Of a DNA stretch of 46,694 nucleotides, positions 1 to 7,822 are shown one piece after another. Position 1 is the stretch's first letter. Every line of letters starts with the position of its first letter. The notes under the pieces are model-generated. The model saw only the letters and a program-made list of their open reading frames with translations, ran no database searches and had not been told where the DNA came from. A program made the position numbers and the translations under genes. Source of the DNA: Amphibacillus sp. MSJ-3 (GTDB lineage Bacteria > Bacillota > Bacilli > Bacillales > Amphibacillaceae); NCBI RefSeq assembly GCF_018919165.1, contig NZ_JAHLQM010000022.1, positions 1-46,694 on the forward strand. Reading direction: 5' to 3'.

Positions 1-70
<70 letters not shown>

Positions 71-153
71 ATTGTTGAGTTGTTCTACTCTCATTTGAAG
101 CACTAGCTTCTTCTTACTTCTTTTCTTCTTAACTTTCTTGGTTGTTTGGATTC

Positions 154-168
154 AGTTTTCAAAGATCA
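154..168 (-). promoter_or_regulatory. rrn leader boxA-like antitermination site
   Basis: On the minus strand TGATCTTTGAAAACT lies about 85 bases before the 16S start. It matches the boxA-type element (CTTTGAAAACT) of Bacillus rrn leaders, where NusB/NusE bind nascent RNA. The assignment rests on motif and position only. Confidence 0.65.
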
Positions 169-197
169 ATTGTTGCCGTCTTTTGACGACGAGATAT

Positions 198-226
198 AAT
201 ATATCATGTTTAATTTGTGCCGTCAA
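198..226 (-). promoter_or_regulatory. rRNA operon promoter (P2-like)
   Basis: On the minus strand there is a -35 TTGACG (221-226), a 17-bp spacer and a -10 TATATT (198-203), about 130 bases before the 16S start. This is a good sigma-A arrangement for an rrn promoter. A second upstream -10-like TATACT (263-268) has no properly spaced -35, so a tandem P1 is not called. Confidence 0.75.
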
Positions 227-364
227 TACTATTTTTAAAATTAAATAATTAATCCACTAAATAGTATAGCTAAACCTTACTGACACTTTTTTTGACAACA
301 GAAATTAATATAGCATACCAGGGCGTTCGTTGCAATACTTTTTTTGGCCAAATTAGCTGAATAA

Positions 365-580
365 CTAAAATTTATAATTAGGGATATATTTTAAAACTTC
401 TTGTTCCGTAGCCACTCGGCGAAATAGTTGAAATAATACTTGATAGCGATCATACATAGCTTTTTTTACAATGATATCAATCCGTGTATCTTCTAAATCA
501 AAGATCAATTCATCCATTTCCTTTTTTATCATATATTCCAGTTCTTTTAATTCTTTTTCATTTATAATCATTCCTAGCAT
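365..580 (-). CDS. Small conserved-type hypothetical protein upstream of rrn
   Basis: This 71-residue, charged, probably alpha-helical soluble protein has no signal peptide or membrane segment. It reads toward the 16S gene and is divergent from pdaB. The first ATG (580) has GAGGG seven bases upstream and is preferred. An internal Met4 has only AGGA immediately before it. Its last codon lies about 140 bases before the rrn promoter -35, so it is a stand-alone gene. In B. subtilis the kbaA gene lies in this neighbourhood, but this protein is far too small and too polar to be KbaA. I do not recognise a function. Confidence 0.6.
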   Translation of the reverse strand: MLGMIINEKELKELEYMIKKEMDELIFDLEDTRIDIIVKKAMYDRYQVLFQLFRRVATEQEVLKYIPNYKF

Positions 581-747
581 AACAATCCCTCATCTCTCTA
601 TATTTAAACTTAATCATATAATTAACCCTCTATACCTATTATTTTCCCAAATTGCAAAAAAACAAACCATAATAAGTAGCTCTCTATTCATATTCTATAG
701 TGAGACAAGCATAAGATAAATTATCTAATTTATACAAAGGAGTAATT

Positions 748-1512
748 ATGATGTCTTTTTTCTTCGTATTTAAATTTAACCAGCTGAAAAAATACTTTAT
801 TGTCCTTGCTTTTAGCTTTATAGTCATTTCTTTACTTGTTTTTAATGCTACTAAGTATTTACAGGTTTTTTCTTCAGAAGAGGATCCTCGCGCATTGATG
901 AAGGGAAACGAGGATAGAGATGAAATTGCTTTAACTTTTAATATTACTTGGGGAGATGAAGTGCTCGAACCTATTTTAGACCAATTAGAAGACGAAAATG
1001 TATCGGCCACCTTTTTCCTATTAGGTGAATGGGCTGAACACCATCCGCACTTGGTTGATTTAATCGTTGAAAAGGGGCATGAAATTGGTATGCTTGGTTA
1101 TCGATATAAAAGCTATCTTAAACAAGATATCAACGAAGTAACAAAAGACCTTTATAAAGCAAAAGATGTATTTACAAAACTAAACTATCCTGATTTAAAT
1201 TTATTACGAACACCTAGTGGCCATTTAAATAAAGAGGTCTTAACGACTGCTGTAAACCAAGGTTTTCAAGTTATTGATTGGCGAGTAGATCCGAATGACT
1301 GGGAAAAACCTGGCGTGAATTATATTGTTGATCAGGTCATGTTAGAGACTGAAAGTGGTGATATTATTTTAATGCATGCATCTGATTCCGCCACTCAAAC
1401 AGCAGAAGCACTGAAAACTATCCTACCTGGTTTAAAGGAAAAGGGATTTCAGTTTGTAACAATTTCCGAACTCATCACTCAAGCAGAAATCAGCATAAAA
1501 CCGATTGAATAA
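748..1512 (+). CDS. pdaB: Sporulation polysaccharide deacetylase family protein PdaB
   Basis: At 254 residues it has the usual length of PdaB (YbaN), a NodB-fold protein needed for stable spores late in sporulation. A membrane anchor spans about residues 15-35, and the rest is the deacetylase-like domain outside the membrane. Recognisable blocks are TFNITWGD (motif 1), ATFFLLGEW, GHEIG, LLRTPSG and ILMHASD. Motif 1 has Asn where active NodB enzymes have the catalytic Asp, and GHEIG is followed by MLGYRY instead of the metal-binding His pair, so deacetylase chemistry is doubtful. GGAG sits five bases before the ATG at 748; a second ATG follows directly. The placement beside gerD, salA and cwlD near an rrn operon matches Bacillus. 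Confidence 0.9.
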   Translation: MMSFFFVFKFNQLKKYFIVLAFSFIVISLLVFNATKYLQVFSSEEDPRALMKGNEDRDEIALTFNITWGDEVLEPILDQLEDENVSATFFLLGEWAEHHPHLVDLIVEKGHEIGMLGYRYKSYLKQDINEVTKDLYKAKDVFTKLNYPDLNLLRTPSGHLNKEVLTTAVNQGFQVIDWRVDPNDWEKPGVNYIVDQVMLETESGDIILMHASDSATQTAEALKTILPGLKEKGFQFVTISELITQAEISIKPIE

Positions 1513-1585
1513 TTATGACACATATTTATGCTTTAATCTTCTCATATTAAGAGTATCGAAATTAATTTGAGAAGGAGTAAAATCA

Positions 1586-2221
1586 ATGCCTAAAAAATAT
1601 ATAATCATTATTTTAATTATCCTTAGCTTAATAACAGGATGTAGCCCAGGCAATGACCAATCCAATCACAGTCAAGATGGCGGGTATGAGGCAACAAAGA
1701 AAATGGTAACAGATATTTTAAAGTCAGAAGACGGTAAAAAAGCCATTGCCGAAGTTATTGCGGATGATTCGTCACAAGAAATCTATGTTATTCATGACGA
1801 CACTGTAAAAAAAGCCATTGAAGACGCTTTGACTTCCGAAAAGGGGAAAGATTTTTGGTCAAAGATGTTTAGTGATCAGGACTTTGCAAAGGAATTCTCC
1901 CTTGCGATGATTGAACAGCAAGAGGATATTTTCAAGCGACTAATGGGCGATGCAGAATATCAAAAGAAAATGCTCGATCTTTTTGCTAATCCTGAATTTG
2001 AACAACAAATCCAGTCACAGTTAAAAAGTCAAAAGTTTAAAGGACATTTAGAAGAAAGTATCCAGGAAACGTTAGATTCCCCACTTTTTCAAGCCAAGGT
2101 CTCTGAAATTATTGTCCAACATGCCAAAAAAATCGTTGGTGAAAGTGAAGAAGATGGAAAAGAGGAACAGGATAAACAACAATCTGAAAAAGAGGATTCA
2201 AAAGGCGAGTCTAGTCAGTAA
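1586..2221 (+). CDS. gerD: Spore germination lipoprotein GerD
   Basis: GerD is an inner-membrane lipoprotein of the spore that clusters germinant receptors (the germinosome) and speeds nutrient germination. The protein is 211 residues: a short hydrophobic signal ends in lipobox LITGC (lipid-modified Cys19). A helical core follows with the family's repetitive pattern (VTDILKSEDGKKAI, FSDQDFAKEF, LFANPEFEQQI, TLDSPLFQAKV), ending in a charged E/K/Q/S-rich tail. The start has GAGAAGGAG-type ribosome binding sequence upstream. It lies 73 bp after pdaB on the same strand and ends in a 12-bp inverted repeat facing salA. The identification rests on repeat pattern, length and synteny. Confidence 0.92.
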   Translation: MPKKYIIIILIILSLITGCSPGNDQSNHSQDGGYEATKKMVTDILKSEDGKKAIAEVIADDSSQEIYVIHDDTVKKAIEDALTSEKGKDFWSKMFSDQDFAKEFSLAMIEQQEDIFKRLMGDAEYQKKMLDLFANPEFEQQIQSQLKSQKFKGHLEESIQETLDSPLFQAKVSEIIVQHAKKIVGESEEDGKEEQDKQQSEKEDSKGESSQ

Positions 2222-2224
2222 GTA

Positions 2225-2261
2225 AATGTCCCATTCTCAAATTTTTAGTGAATGGGACATT
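2225..2261. terminator. Stem-loop between gerD and salA
   Basis: AATGTCCCATTC (2225-2236) and GAATGGGACATT (2250-2261) form a perfect 12-bp stem with a 13-base loop between convergent gerD and salA. Neither side has a strong T-run, so it is a probable but weak bidirectional terminator. Confidence 0.6.
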
Positions 2262-2307
2262 AATTATCGTATAGAGCTAAATACTAACTAACTGATTATA
2301 ACAAAGG

Positions 2308-3354
2308 TCAAAATTCAACCGTTAAAAGATATTCAGCTATATCCTGGTAAATTTGTCCGATTGGATGTGCTTCAGGATAAACAGAACCGTGCTGATTTGG
2401 ATAAGGACTAGGTTGACTCAAGGGAATTTGAGCAAGTAATGGGGTATTTAATTCTTTAGTTAAGGCCTCACCACCGCCCTGTCCAAAAACATATTCCTTC
2501 TCTCCCGTTAACTGACTTTCAAAGTAGGCCATATTTTCAACGACACCGATGACTTCATGATTTGTGTCTAATGCCATTTTACCAGCCCTAGAAGCAACAA
2601 AGGCAGCTGTCGGATGAGGTGTTGTGACGATAATCTCCTTTGAAGATGGAATCATTTGATGAACAGACAAGGCCATATCCCCCGTTCCTGGTGGAAGATC
2701 GAGTAATAAGTAATCTAAATCACCCCAGTCAACTTCTACAAAAAAGCTCCGTAGCATTTTACCTAAACGCGGGCCACGCCAAATAACAGGCTCATTATCC
2801 TCAACAAAGAAACCCATTGAGATGATTTGAACACCATGTGCTTCAACAGGAATAATTCGATTCCCCTTTAAGGTTGGCCGTTCAGTAATACCCATCATGT
2901 CAGGGACACTAAAACCGTAAATATCAGCATCAACGATACCAACTCTTTTCCCCAACCGGGCCAATGCAACGGCAATATTCACGGTCACTGTTGATTTTCC
3001 AACACCTCCTTTACCACTTGCAATTGAGATAAACTTCGTATTTAAATAGCCATCTAATAATGAAGAAGGCTCATTTTTATTTGCTTGTAATTTTGCCAAT
3101 TCTTCAGCCGAAAATTGTTCGAAATGAATCGCTACCGAAACAAAGCCAACACGTTTCAGTTTATTAATAATTTCTTCTTCAATTTTTCTTTCTTCTGGTG
3201 AATTTATCTTTCCAATCGCTATCTTTAAACGAACGTGGTCCGAAGTTTTATCTGCTTGAATCTCCCTTACACCATTCGTCTCAAGTAAGGTTTTATTTAA
3301 AGTTGGGTCAATGATTGATTTCAATAATGCCATAACTTGCTGTTTGTTTAACAC
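2308..3354 (-). CDS. salA: Mrp/NBP35 family ATP-binding protein SalA
   Basis: A 348-residue Mrp-family P-loop ATPase. Residues about 1-80 form the MIP18/DUF59-type domain and residues about 105 onward the ParA-like ATPase with a deviant Walker A, GKGGVGKST (114-122), followed by IVDADIYGFS and LLLDLPPGTGD. Relatives carry Fe-S clusters or, as SalA in B. subtilis, act in exoprotease gene control. The C-terminal part (VVENMAYFESQLTGEK) lacks the CxxC pair of cluster-carrying Mrp proteins, which favours the SalA type. The start is GTG (3354) with AAAGGAG nine bases upstream. It follows cwlD by 62 bp on the same strand, as in Bacillus. Confidence 0.9.
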   Translation of the reverse strand: MLNKQQVMALLKSIIDPTLNKTLLETNGVREIQADKTSDHVRLKIAIGKINSPEERKIEEEIINKLKRVGFVSVAIHFEQFSAEELAKLQANKNEPSSLLDGYLNTKFISIASGKGGVGKSTVTVNIAVALARLGKRVGIVDADIYGFSVPDMMGITERPTLKGNRIIPVEAHGVQIISMGFFVEDNEPVIWRGPRLGKMLRSFFVEVDWGDLDYLLLDLPPGTGDMALSVHQMIPSSKEIIVTTPHPTAAFVASRAGKMALDTNHEVIGVVENMAYFESQLTGEKEYVFGQGGGEALTKELNTPLLAQIPLSQPSPYPNQHGSVYPEAHPIGQIYQDIAEYLLTVEF

Positions 3355-3416
3355 GGTTTAGAACTCCTTTCAATTCATCTACTGCAAGTATAGCACATTC
3401 GATTTTTAAGAAAAAA

Positions 3417-4127
3417 TCAATTAAATGATTCAGAGAAGTAGCTTAGGATACCATAGTAAATACTAGCTGCCATTTTATTTTGATAGATCGATTGTTTCAA
3501 TAATTCACGTTCATCTGGATTTGATAAAAAGCCTATCTCTACAAGGGCTGCAGGTCGGTTAGCGTGTTTCAAGACATAGACACTATTGATGGCTAGTGCT
3601 TCTCGATTTGTATTCCCAAGGTTCACTTTGATTTCCTCTTGAATCGTTTCTGCTAATATTTTGGAGCTCGGCTGATTTGGATGATAAAAGGTTTGGGCAC
3701 CACGCCATTGCGTAGAAGGAAGGGCATTTAAATGGAGCGTAATAAATATATCAGGATCTTTTTCCTCCATAAAAACTACCCGATTTTTGATATCTTCTAC
3801 TTTTCTTTGAGAAACACCCTTCGTCTGATCATTTGCCAGGTCACGGTCCGTTTCCCGAGTTAAATAGACTTCTGCACCAGCCTGTTGTAAGTAATGTTGT
3901 AACTTTTTACTTACAGTTAAGGCTAATTCCTTTTCTAATGTCTGATCTGCACCCACTGCGCCACCATCTGCACCACCGTGTCCAGGATCAAGAACGATGA
4001 CTTTACCTGATAAAGGGAGAATTAGGGATTCAGTTGAATTTGTGGTTTGTTCAATTGGAGATCGCATTAAAACAATAAGTAAGATAAAACCAGCAATCCA
4101 AATGATCAACTTCATTATTCTAGGCAT
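3417..4127 (-). CDS. cwlD: Germination-specific N-acetylmuramoyl-L-alanine amidase CwlD
   Basis: A 236-residue zinc amidase (Amidase_3) with one N-terminal membrane segment (about residues 6-22). It removes the peptide from muramic acid during cortex synthesis, the first step to muramic-delta-lactam, which cortex-lytic enzymes later recognise. Zinc and catalytic residues are visible: LDPGHGG (His50), Glu65 in TLEKELAL, FITLHLNA (His132) and ALVEIGFLSN (Glu197). GGAGG lies seven bases before ATG 4127. The gene is first in a short minus-strand pair with salA and is divergent from the LacI-type regulator. A mother-cell or forespore sigma promoter is expected, but I could not pick one out. Confidence 0.93.
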   Translation of the reverse strand: MPRIMKLIIWIAGFILLIVLMRSPIEQTTNSTESLILPLSGKVIVLDPGHGGADGGAVGADQTLEKELALTVSKKLQHYLQQAGAEVYLTRETDRDLANDQTKGVSQRKVEDIKNRVVFMEEKDPDIFITLHLNALPSTQWRGAQTFYHPNQPSSKILAETIQEEIKVNLGNTNREALAINSVYVLKHANRPAALVEIGFLSNPDERELLKQSIYQNKMAASIYYGILSYFSESFN

Positions 4128-4320
4128 TGTCCATTCCTCCGTTCATACTTACTTAACTATATGGAATAGCTTGGACAAATAGAACATTAGAAAAGCCCAT
4201 TTAATTCGATTTTTCATATGATAAATCACCTAAAGAAAAATCATAATATCGTGATTAGCTATCCACTTCCGTTCACGTGTGCATTGTTAATATAACAACA
4301 TTCTAAATAGCATACAGCCA

Positions 4321-4349
4321 TTGACTAAAGCGCTTTTTTATACTACCAT
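4321..4349 (+). promoter_or_regulatory. Promoter of the LacI-type regulator with internal operator
   Basis: -35 TTGACT (4321-4326), 17-bp spacer, -10 TACCAT (4344-4349). The spacer begins with the perfect palindrome AAAGCGCTTT (4327-4336), centred on a CG step as LacI-family operators are. A repressor bound there would cover the polymerase site, so autorepression is the natural reading. This is inferred from sequence only. Confidence 0.65.
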
Positions 4350-4400
4350 TAACTCATGATGACAACCATGAAATAACTTCATGGGAGAAAGGAATTGTTT

Positions 4401-5405
4401 ATGGTTACGATCAAAGACATTGCCAAATTAGCTGGGGTCTCTCATACCACCGTTTCTAGAGCATTGAACAACAATCCACTGATCAAAAAAGAAACCAGGG
4501 AACAAATCCAGAAAATTGCGCAGGAATTGCAATATGTACCGAATTTCAATGCCAAAAGTTTAGTTAATCAAAAGAATTATATGATCGGATTATTCTTCTC
4601 TAGTATCAGCCAAGGGACAAGTTCTAGCTTCCTTGTCGATACGATCAAAGGGATTCGTTCAATTCTGGACGATAGTTACACCTTATCAGTAGAAGGAATC
4701 GAGGATATTCAACATTGGGAGCACATCAACTTCCAGCGTTATGATGGTATTTTGGTAATGAGCCAAAGCGACAGCGACCATACATTTCTTTTACATTTAA
4801 AAAAACAGACGATCCCCTTTGTCGTTGTAAATCGACATATTCATGATCCGGAAATCATCAATGTCGTCGCAGATGATGCTAAGGGTGTGACTGATGCAAT
4901 CGAATATGCGATCTCACAAGGTCATAAGGAAATTGGCTATATCGGCGGCCGAGAAAGTTTCCGTTCTGCCAATGAACGTCGCACTGCCTTGGTAAATTGT
5001 CTTAAGAAAAATCAGCTACAGATCAACGAAAACTACTTTACTTCGGGTGATTATAGCCTGGAAAGTGGATTTCAAGCGATGAAAAGGCTACTAAATAATC
5101 AAAGTAAACCCAGTTTAGTGTTCTGTGCCAACGATGATATGGCGATTGGCGCCATGCGTGCGATCAATCACTACGGCTTAGAAGTTCCTAAAGATATATC
5201 AATTATCGGTTTTGATGATACACCATTAACTTCGTATCTCAATCCACCTTTGACAACTGTTCAAAAGCCACTTAAAAAGATCAGCCAAATCGGAACTTCA
5301 TTGCTGCTACAATTAATAAACAAGGAAGTCGTCAATGATATGAAAGTAGAGATTCCAACCTCTTTGGTTAAACGGCATTCCGTTACCCAAGTGAATCAAA
5401 ATTAA
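4401..5405 (+). CDS. LacI-family transcriptional regulator, ExuR-like (hexuronate)
   Basis: A 334-residue LacI/GalR repressor. The N-terminal HTH (IKDIAKLAGVSHTTVSRALNN) is followed by a hinge (NFNAKSLVNQ) and a periplasmic-binding-like sensor domain, with C-terminal blocks FCANDDMAIGAM and DISIIGFDDTPL. The ATG at 4401 is preferred over an upstream TTG (4395) because AAAGGA lies seven bases before ATG but directly abuts TTG. Overall character (ESGFQAMKRLL, KAVSHTTV-type HTH) resembles Bacillus ExuR, the hexuronate repressor, and the next gene is uxaC, which supports that role. The ligand is inferred. It probably controls itself and, through a second AGCGCT palindrome at 18319-18338, the transporter operons. 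Confidence 0.85.
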   Translation: MVTIKDIAKLAGVSHTTVSRALNNNPLIKKETREQIQKIAQELQYVPNFNAKSLVNQKNYMIGLFFSSISQGTSSSFLVDTIKGIRSILDDSYTLSVEGIEDIQHWEHINFQRYDGILVMSQSDSDHTFLLHLKKQTIPFVVVNRHIHDPEIINVVADDAKGVTDAIEYAISQGHKEIGYIGGRESFRSANERRTALVNCLKKNQLQINENYFTSGDYSLESGFQAMKRLLNNQSKPSLVFCANDDMAIGAMRAINHYGLEVPKDISIIGFDDTPLTSYLNPPLTTVQKPLKKISQIGTSLLLQLINKEVVNDMKVEIPTSLVKRHSVTQVNQN

Positions 5406-5431
5406 CAAAAGCAAAAGATATTTCTTTTGTT
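5404..5431 (+). terminator. Weak stem-loop after the LacI-type gene
   Basis: AACAAAAG (5404-5411) pairs with CTTTTGTT (5424-5431) directly at the stop codon and is followed by a few T. The stem is A/T-rich, so termination would be partial. Confidence 0.35.
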
Positions 5432-5442
5432 TTAAACTAAAA

Positions 5443-5456
5443 TGTTAACGTGTTCA
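5443..5456 (+). promoter_or_regulatory. cre-like site upstream of uxaC
   Basis: TGTTAACGTGTTCA fits the CcpA consensus TGWNANCGNTNWCA with one mismatch (G at the T position). It lies 230 bp before uxaC. Carbon catabolite control of a pectin locus is expected, but the position relative to a promoter is not established. Confidence 0.4.
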
Positions 5457-5583
5457 AAATGCAGAAGGGAGGGAAAACTACAAGCTAAGGAACAATCCGT
5501 TAGTCATCATTCTATCGTTTTATGAAAAGAAGTCTTTGGAAAATAAGTAGAGATTATGAAACAGAATTTACACAGTTTGGGGT

Positions 5584-5618
5584 AGGGCGTTTACTACTAT
5601 GCCCTGTTTATCTTTTTT
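5584..5618 (+). terminator. Terminator or attenuator in the uxaC leader
   Basis: AGGGC (5584-5588) pairs with GCCCT (5601-5605) and is followed by a T-rich run (TGTTTATCTTTTTT). It lies 70 bases before uxaC, so it either ends the upstream transcript or attenuates uxaC. Confidence 0.5.
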
Positions 5619-5689
5619 AACCCTACTTATAAAAAATGTAAGAACAGAAGTTGCATGTTAGAGCCATCTAAAAAGAAAGGGAGATAAAT

Positions 5690-7078
5690 ATGTTTTTAAA
5701 TGATGATTTTCTATTAAGTACCGACTGGGCTAAAAAATTATATCATAATCATGCGGCAAAAATGCCAATTATTGATTATCATTGCCACCTAGATCCAAAG
5801 GAAATTTACGAAAATAAAAACTTCAGCAATATCACAGAGGCATGGTTAGGCGGTGACCACTACAAATGGCGCTTAATGCGTGCATGTGGTGTACCTGAAT
5901 CCCACATTACCGGTGATGCTTCTGACTATGAAAAGTTTGTAGCTTGGTGCCAAACTGTACCAAAAGTAATTGGAAATCCTCTATATGCTTGGACACATTT
6001 AGAATTAAAGCGTTTCTTTGGTGTTGATTTATTGATCAATGAAGAAAATGCCGATCAAATTTGGAATACAGTCAATGCTAAATTAGCTACGGATAATTTC
6101 CGCCGTCGAGAAATAATTAAAAACTCTAATGTGAAAGTCATTTGTACAACTGACGATCCAATCGATGATTTACATTATCATCAATTACTAAAAAGTGAGG
6201 AGCAGGCATTTAAAGTATTACCAGCTTTTCGTCCTGACAAAGCTTTGAATTTAGAAAAACCTGAATTTAGCGATTGGGTAGACAAATTAGCAGACGTTAG
6301 CGGACAGGAAATCTCCTCCTATCCTCAACTAATCAAGGCTTTAGAAGCACGGATCGATTACTTCCATGAAAATGGTGGGCGTTTATCTGATCATGCGCTA
6401 GACATCTTACGCTATCAGGAAGCAGACGAGGATGAACTAGAGACAATCTTTCAAAAAGCGATGAGACAAGAAGCTTTGACTGAGATAGAAATTGATGCTT
6501 ATCGTACAGAAACATTAAGTCGCTTAATTCAATTTTATCATGCCAAAGAATGGACAATGCAACTGCATATTCATGCCTATCGTAATTGTAACCAGCGCAT
6601 GTTTGACCAATTGGGTCCAGATACTGGCTACGATGGTCTAAATGATTTATCGTTAACGATTCCTTTACAAAGACTATTGGATCGGGCAGAAAAAACAGAT
6701 CAATTACCACAAACTATCCTATATTCATTAAATCAAAATGATTATCCTGCTATCATGGCCTTAATCGGTTGTTTTCAAAAAGACAGCGCTGGCAAATTAC
6801 AATTAGGTTCAGGCTGGTGGTACAACGATACCTATGCTGGTATGCGTCATCAATTGACGATGTTTGCAGAAGGCAGTGTGCTAGCTAACTTTGTTGGTAT
6901 GTTAACAGATTCACGCAGCTTCTTATCTTATACTCGACATGAATACTTCCGCCGTGTCCTATGTGGATTAATTGGTGAAATTGTTGAACGTGGTGAAGCT
7001 CCAGAGGATGAGGCATTACTAGGTAAGATGATAGAAGATATCAGTTATAATAATGCTGCCAATTATTTTGGTTTTTGA
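5690..7078 (+). CDS. uxaC: Glucuronate (uronate) isomerase UxaC
   Basis: A 462-residue cytoplasmic isomerase of the amidohydrolase-related UxaC family. It converts D-galacturonate to D-tagaturonate and D-glucuronate to D-fructuronate, the entry step of hexuronate breakdown. Typical blocks are IIDYHCHLDPKEIYEN near the N-terminus, GGDHYKWRLMRACGV, TDDPIDDL, AFRPDKALNL, MQLHIHAYRNCN, GSGWWYNDTYAGM and SFLSYTRHEYFRRVLCGLIGE at the C-terminus. AAAGGGAG precedes ATG 5690. It is first of a three-gene run with two esterases and receives galacturonate released by the minus-strand pectinolytic enzymes. The next enzymes (tagaturonate reductase, altronate dehydratase, KDG kinase and aldolase) are not in this window. 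Confidence 0.96.
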   Translation: MFLNDDFLLSTDWAKKLYHNHAAKMPIIDYHCHLDPKEIYENKNFSNITEAWLGGDHYKWRLMRACGVPESHITGDASDYEKFVAWCQTVPKVIGNPLYAWTHLELKRFFGVDLLINEENADQIWNTVNAKLATDNFRRREIIKNSNVKVICTTDDPIDDLHYHQLLKSEEQAFKVLPAFRPDKALNLEKPEFSDWVDKLADVSGQEISSYPQLIKALEARIDYFHENGGRLSDHALDILRYQEADEDELETIFQKAMRQEALTEIEIDAYRTETLSRLIQFYHAKEWTMQLHIHAYRNCNQRMFDQLGPDTGYDGLNDLSLTIPLQRLLDRAEKTDQLPQTILYSLNQNDYPAIMALIGCFQKDSAGKLQLGSGWWYNDTYAGMRHQLTMFAEGSVLANFVGMLTDSRSFLSYTRHEYFRRVLCGLIGEIVERGEAPEDEALLGKMIEDISYNNAANYFGF

Positions 7079-7086
7079 GGTCTGAC

Positions 7087-7821
7087 ATGAGAATATTAAC
7101 CGATATAAAAGAAGAATTAACTGAAGAGCCCAAGGAAACAATGCTTTCCTTGGCTCTGCTTGATAAGGAGAAAAGGCCATTTGTCCTTATCTGTCCAGGT
7201 GGTGGTTACACTCATCTTGCCATTGAAAAAGAGGGAATTTCGATTCAAAATTGGCTTCATTCTTTAGGATACCACACTGGCATTCTTTCTTATCAAGTTA
7301 AAGATATCAATCCTAACCTTTTCCTAGAAGATTTAAATGATGTCATGACTTATCTTAAACAGGAGCAATTCATTTCAAAAATTTTTGTGATGGGCTTTTC
7401 AGCAGGTGGTCATGTAGCGGGCCTGATTGGGACAAAGGCGACTGTAAAACCTGATGGTCTACTCCTTTGCTATCCTGTTGTCAGCTTTTTGGAGGCATTT
7501 AGTCATCACGGATCTTGTGAGCATTTTCTAGGGAAATATGGATCTGAGCAAGATAAACTAAAATTTTCAATAGAGAAAAATGTTGATTTAAATACGCCAC
7601 CATGTTTTATTTGGCACACAGCTGAAGATACTTCCGTTTCGATGGCAAACAGTTTGGCTTTGGCTAACGCCCTTAATCAGCAAAAGGTAGCTGTAGAACT
7701 TCACATTTTTCCTGAAGGTCACCATGGCTTAGGGATCTTACCAGATGTGCCTCATACCTTGCAATGGAAAAGGTTAGCTGAGAATTGGATAATAAATATG
7801 ACAAAGGAGCGCGGAAAGTGA
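7087..7821 (+). CDS. Alpha/beta hydrolase, probable carbohydrate acetylesterase
   Basis: A 244-residue alpha/beta hydrolase without a signal peptide. An oxyanion motif CPGGGY (36-41) and nucleophile elbow GFSAGG (Ser105) are present; the acid and His are likely in TAEDTSV and EGHHGLG. This layout matches the Axe/BD-FAE-like esterases found in xylan and pectin loci, so removal of acetyl groups from imported sugar oligomers is the likely task; the substrate is inferred. The ATG at 7087 has GAGG six bases upstream, provided by the uxaC stop region. An in-frame TTG at 7075 overlapping uxaC has no ribosome binding site. The next gene begins one base after the stop, so the three genes are one transcript. 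Confidence 0.8.
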   Translation: MRILTDIKEELTEEPKETMLSLALLDKEKRPFVLICPGGGYTHLAIEKEGISIQNWLHSLGYHTGILSYQVKDINPNLFLEDLNDVMTYLKQEQFISKIFVMGFSAGGHVAGLIGTKATVKPDGLLLCYPVVSFLEAFSHHGSCEHFLGKYGSEQDKLKFSIEKNVDLNTPPCFIWHTAEDTSVSMANSLALANALNQQKVAVELHIFPEGHHGLGILPDVPHTLQWKRLAENWIINMTKERGK

Positions 7822-7822
7822 T

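Noticed and set aside
263-298. Possible tandem rrn P1 promoter (TATACT with TTGTCA upstream on the minus strand)
   Set aside because: The spacer would be 24 bp; no hexamer at 16-18 bp resembles a -35.
471-719. 82-codon plus-strand frame
   Set aside because: It is the antisense shadow of the 71-residue minus-strand gene and is rich in Ser/Ile from reversed codons.
6333-6710. 125-codon minus-strand frame inside uxaC
   Set aside because: Antisense shadow of a clear gene, without a ribosome binding site or family resemblance.
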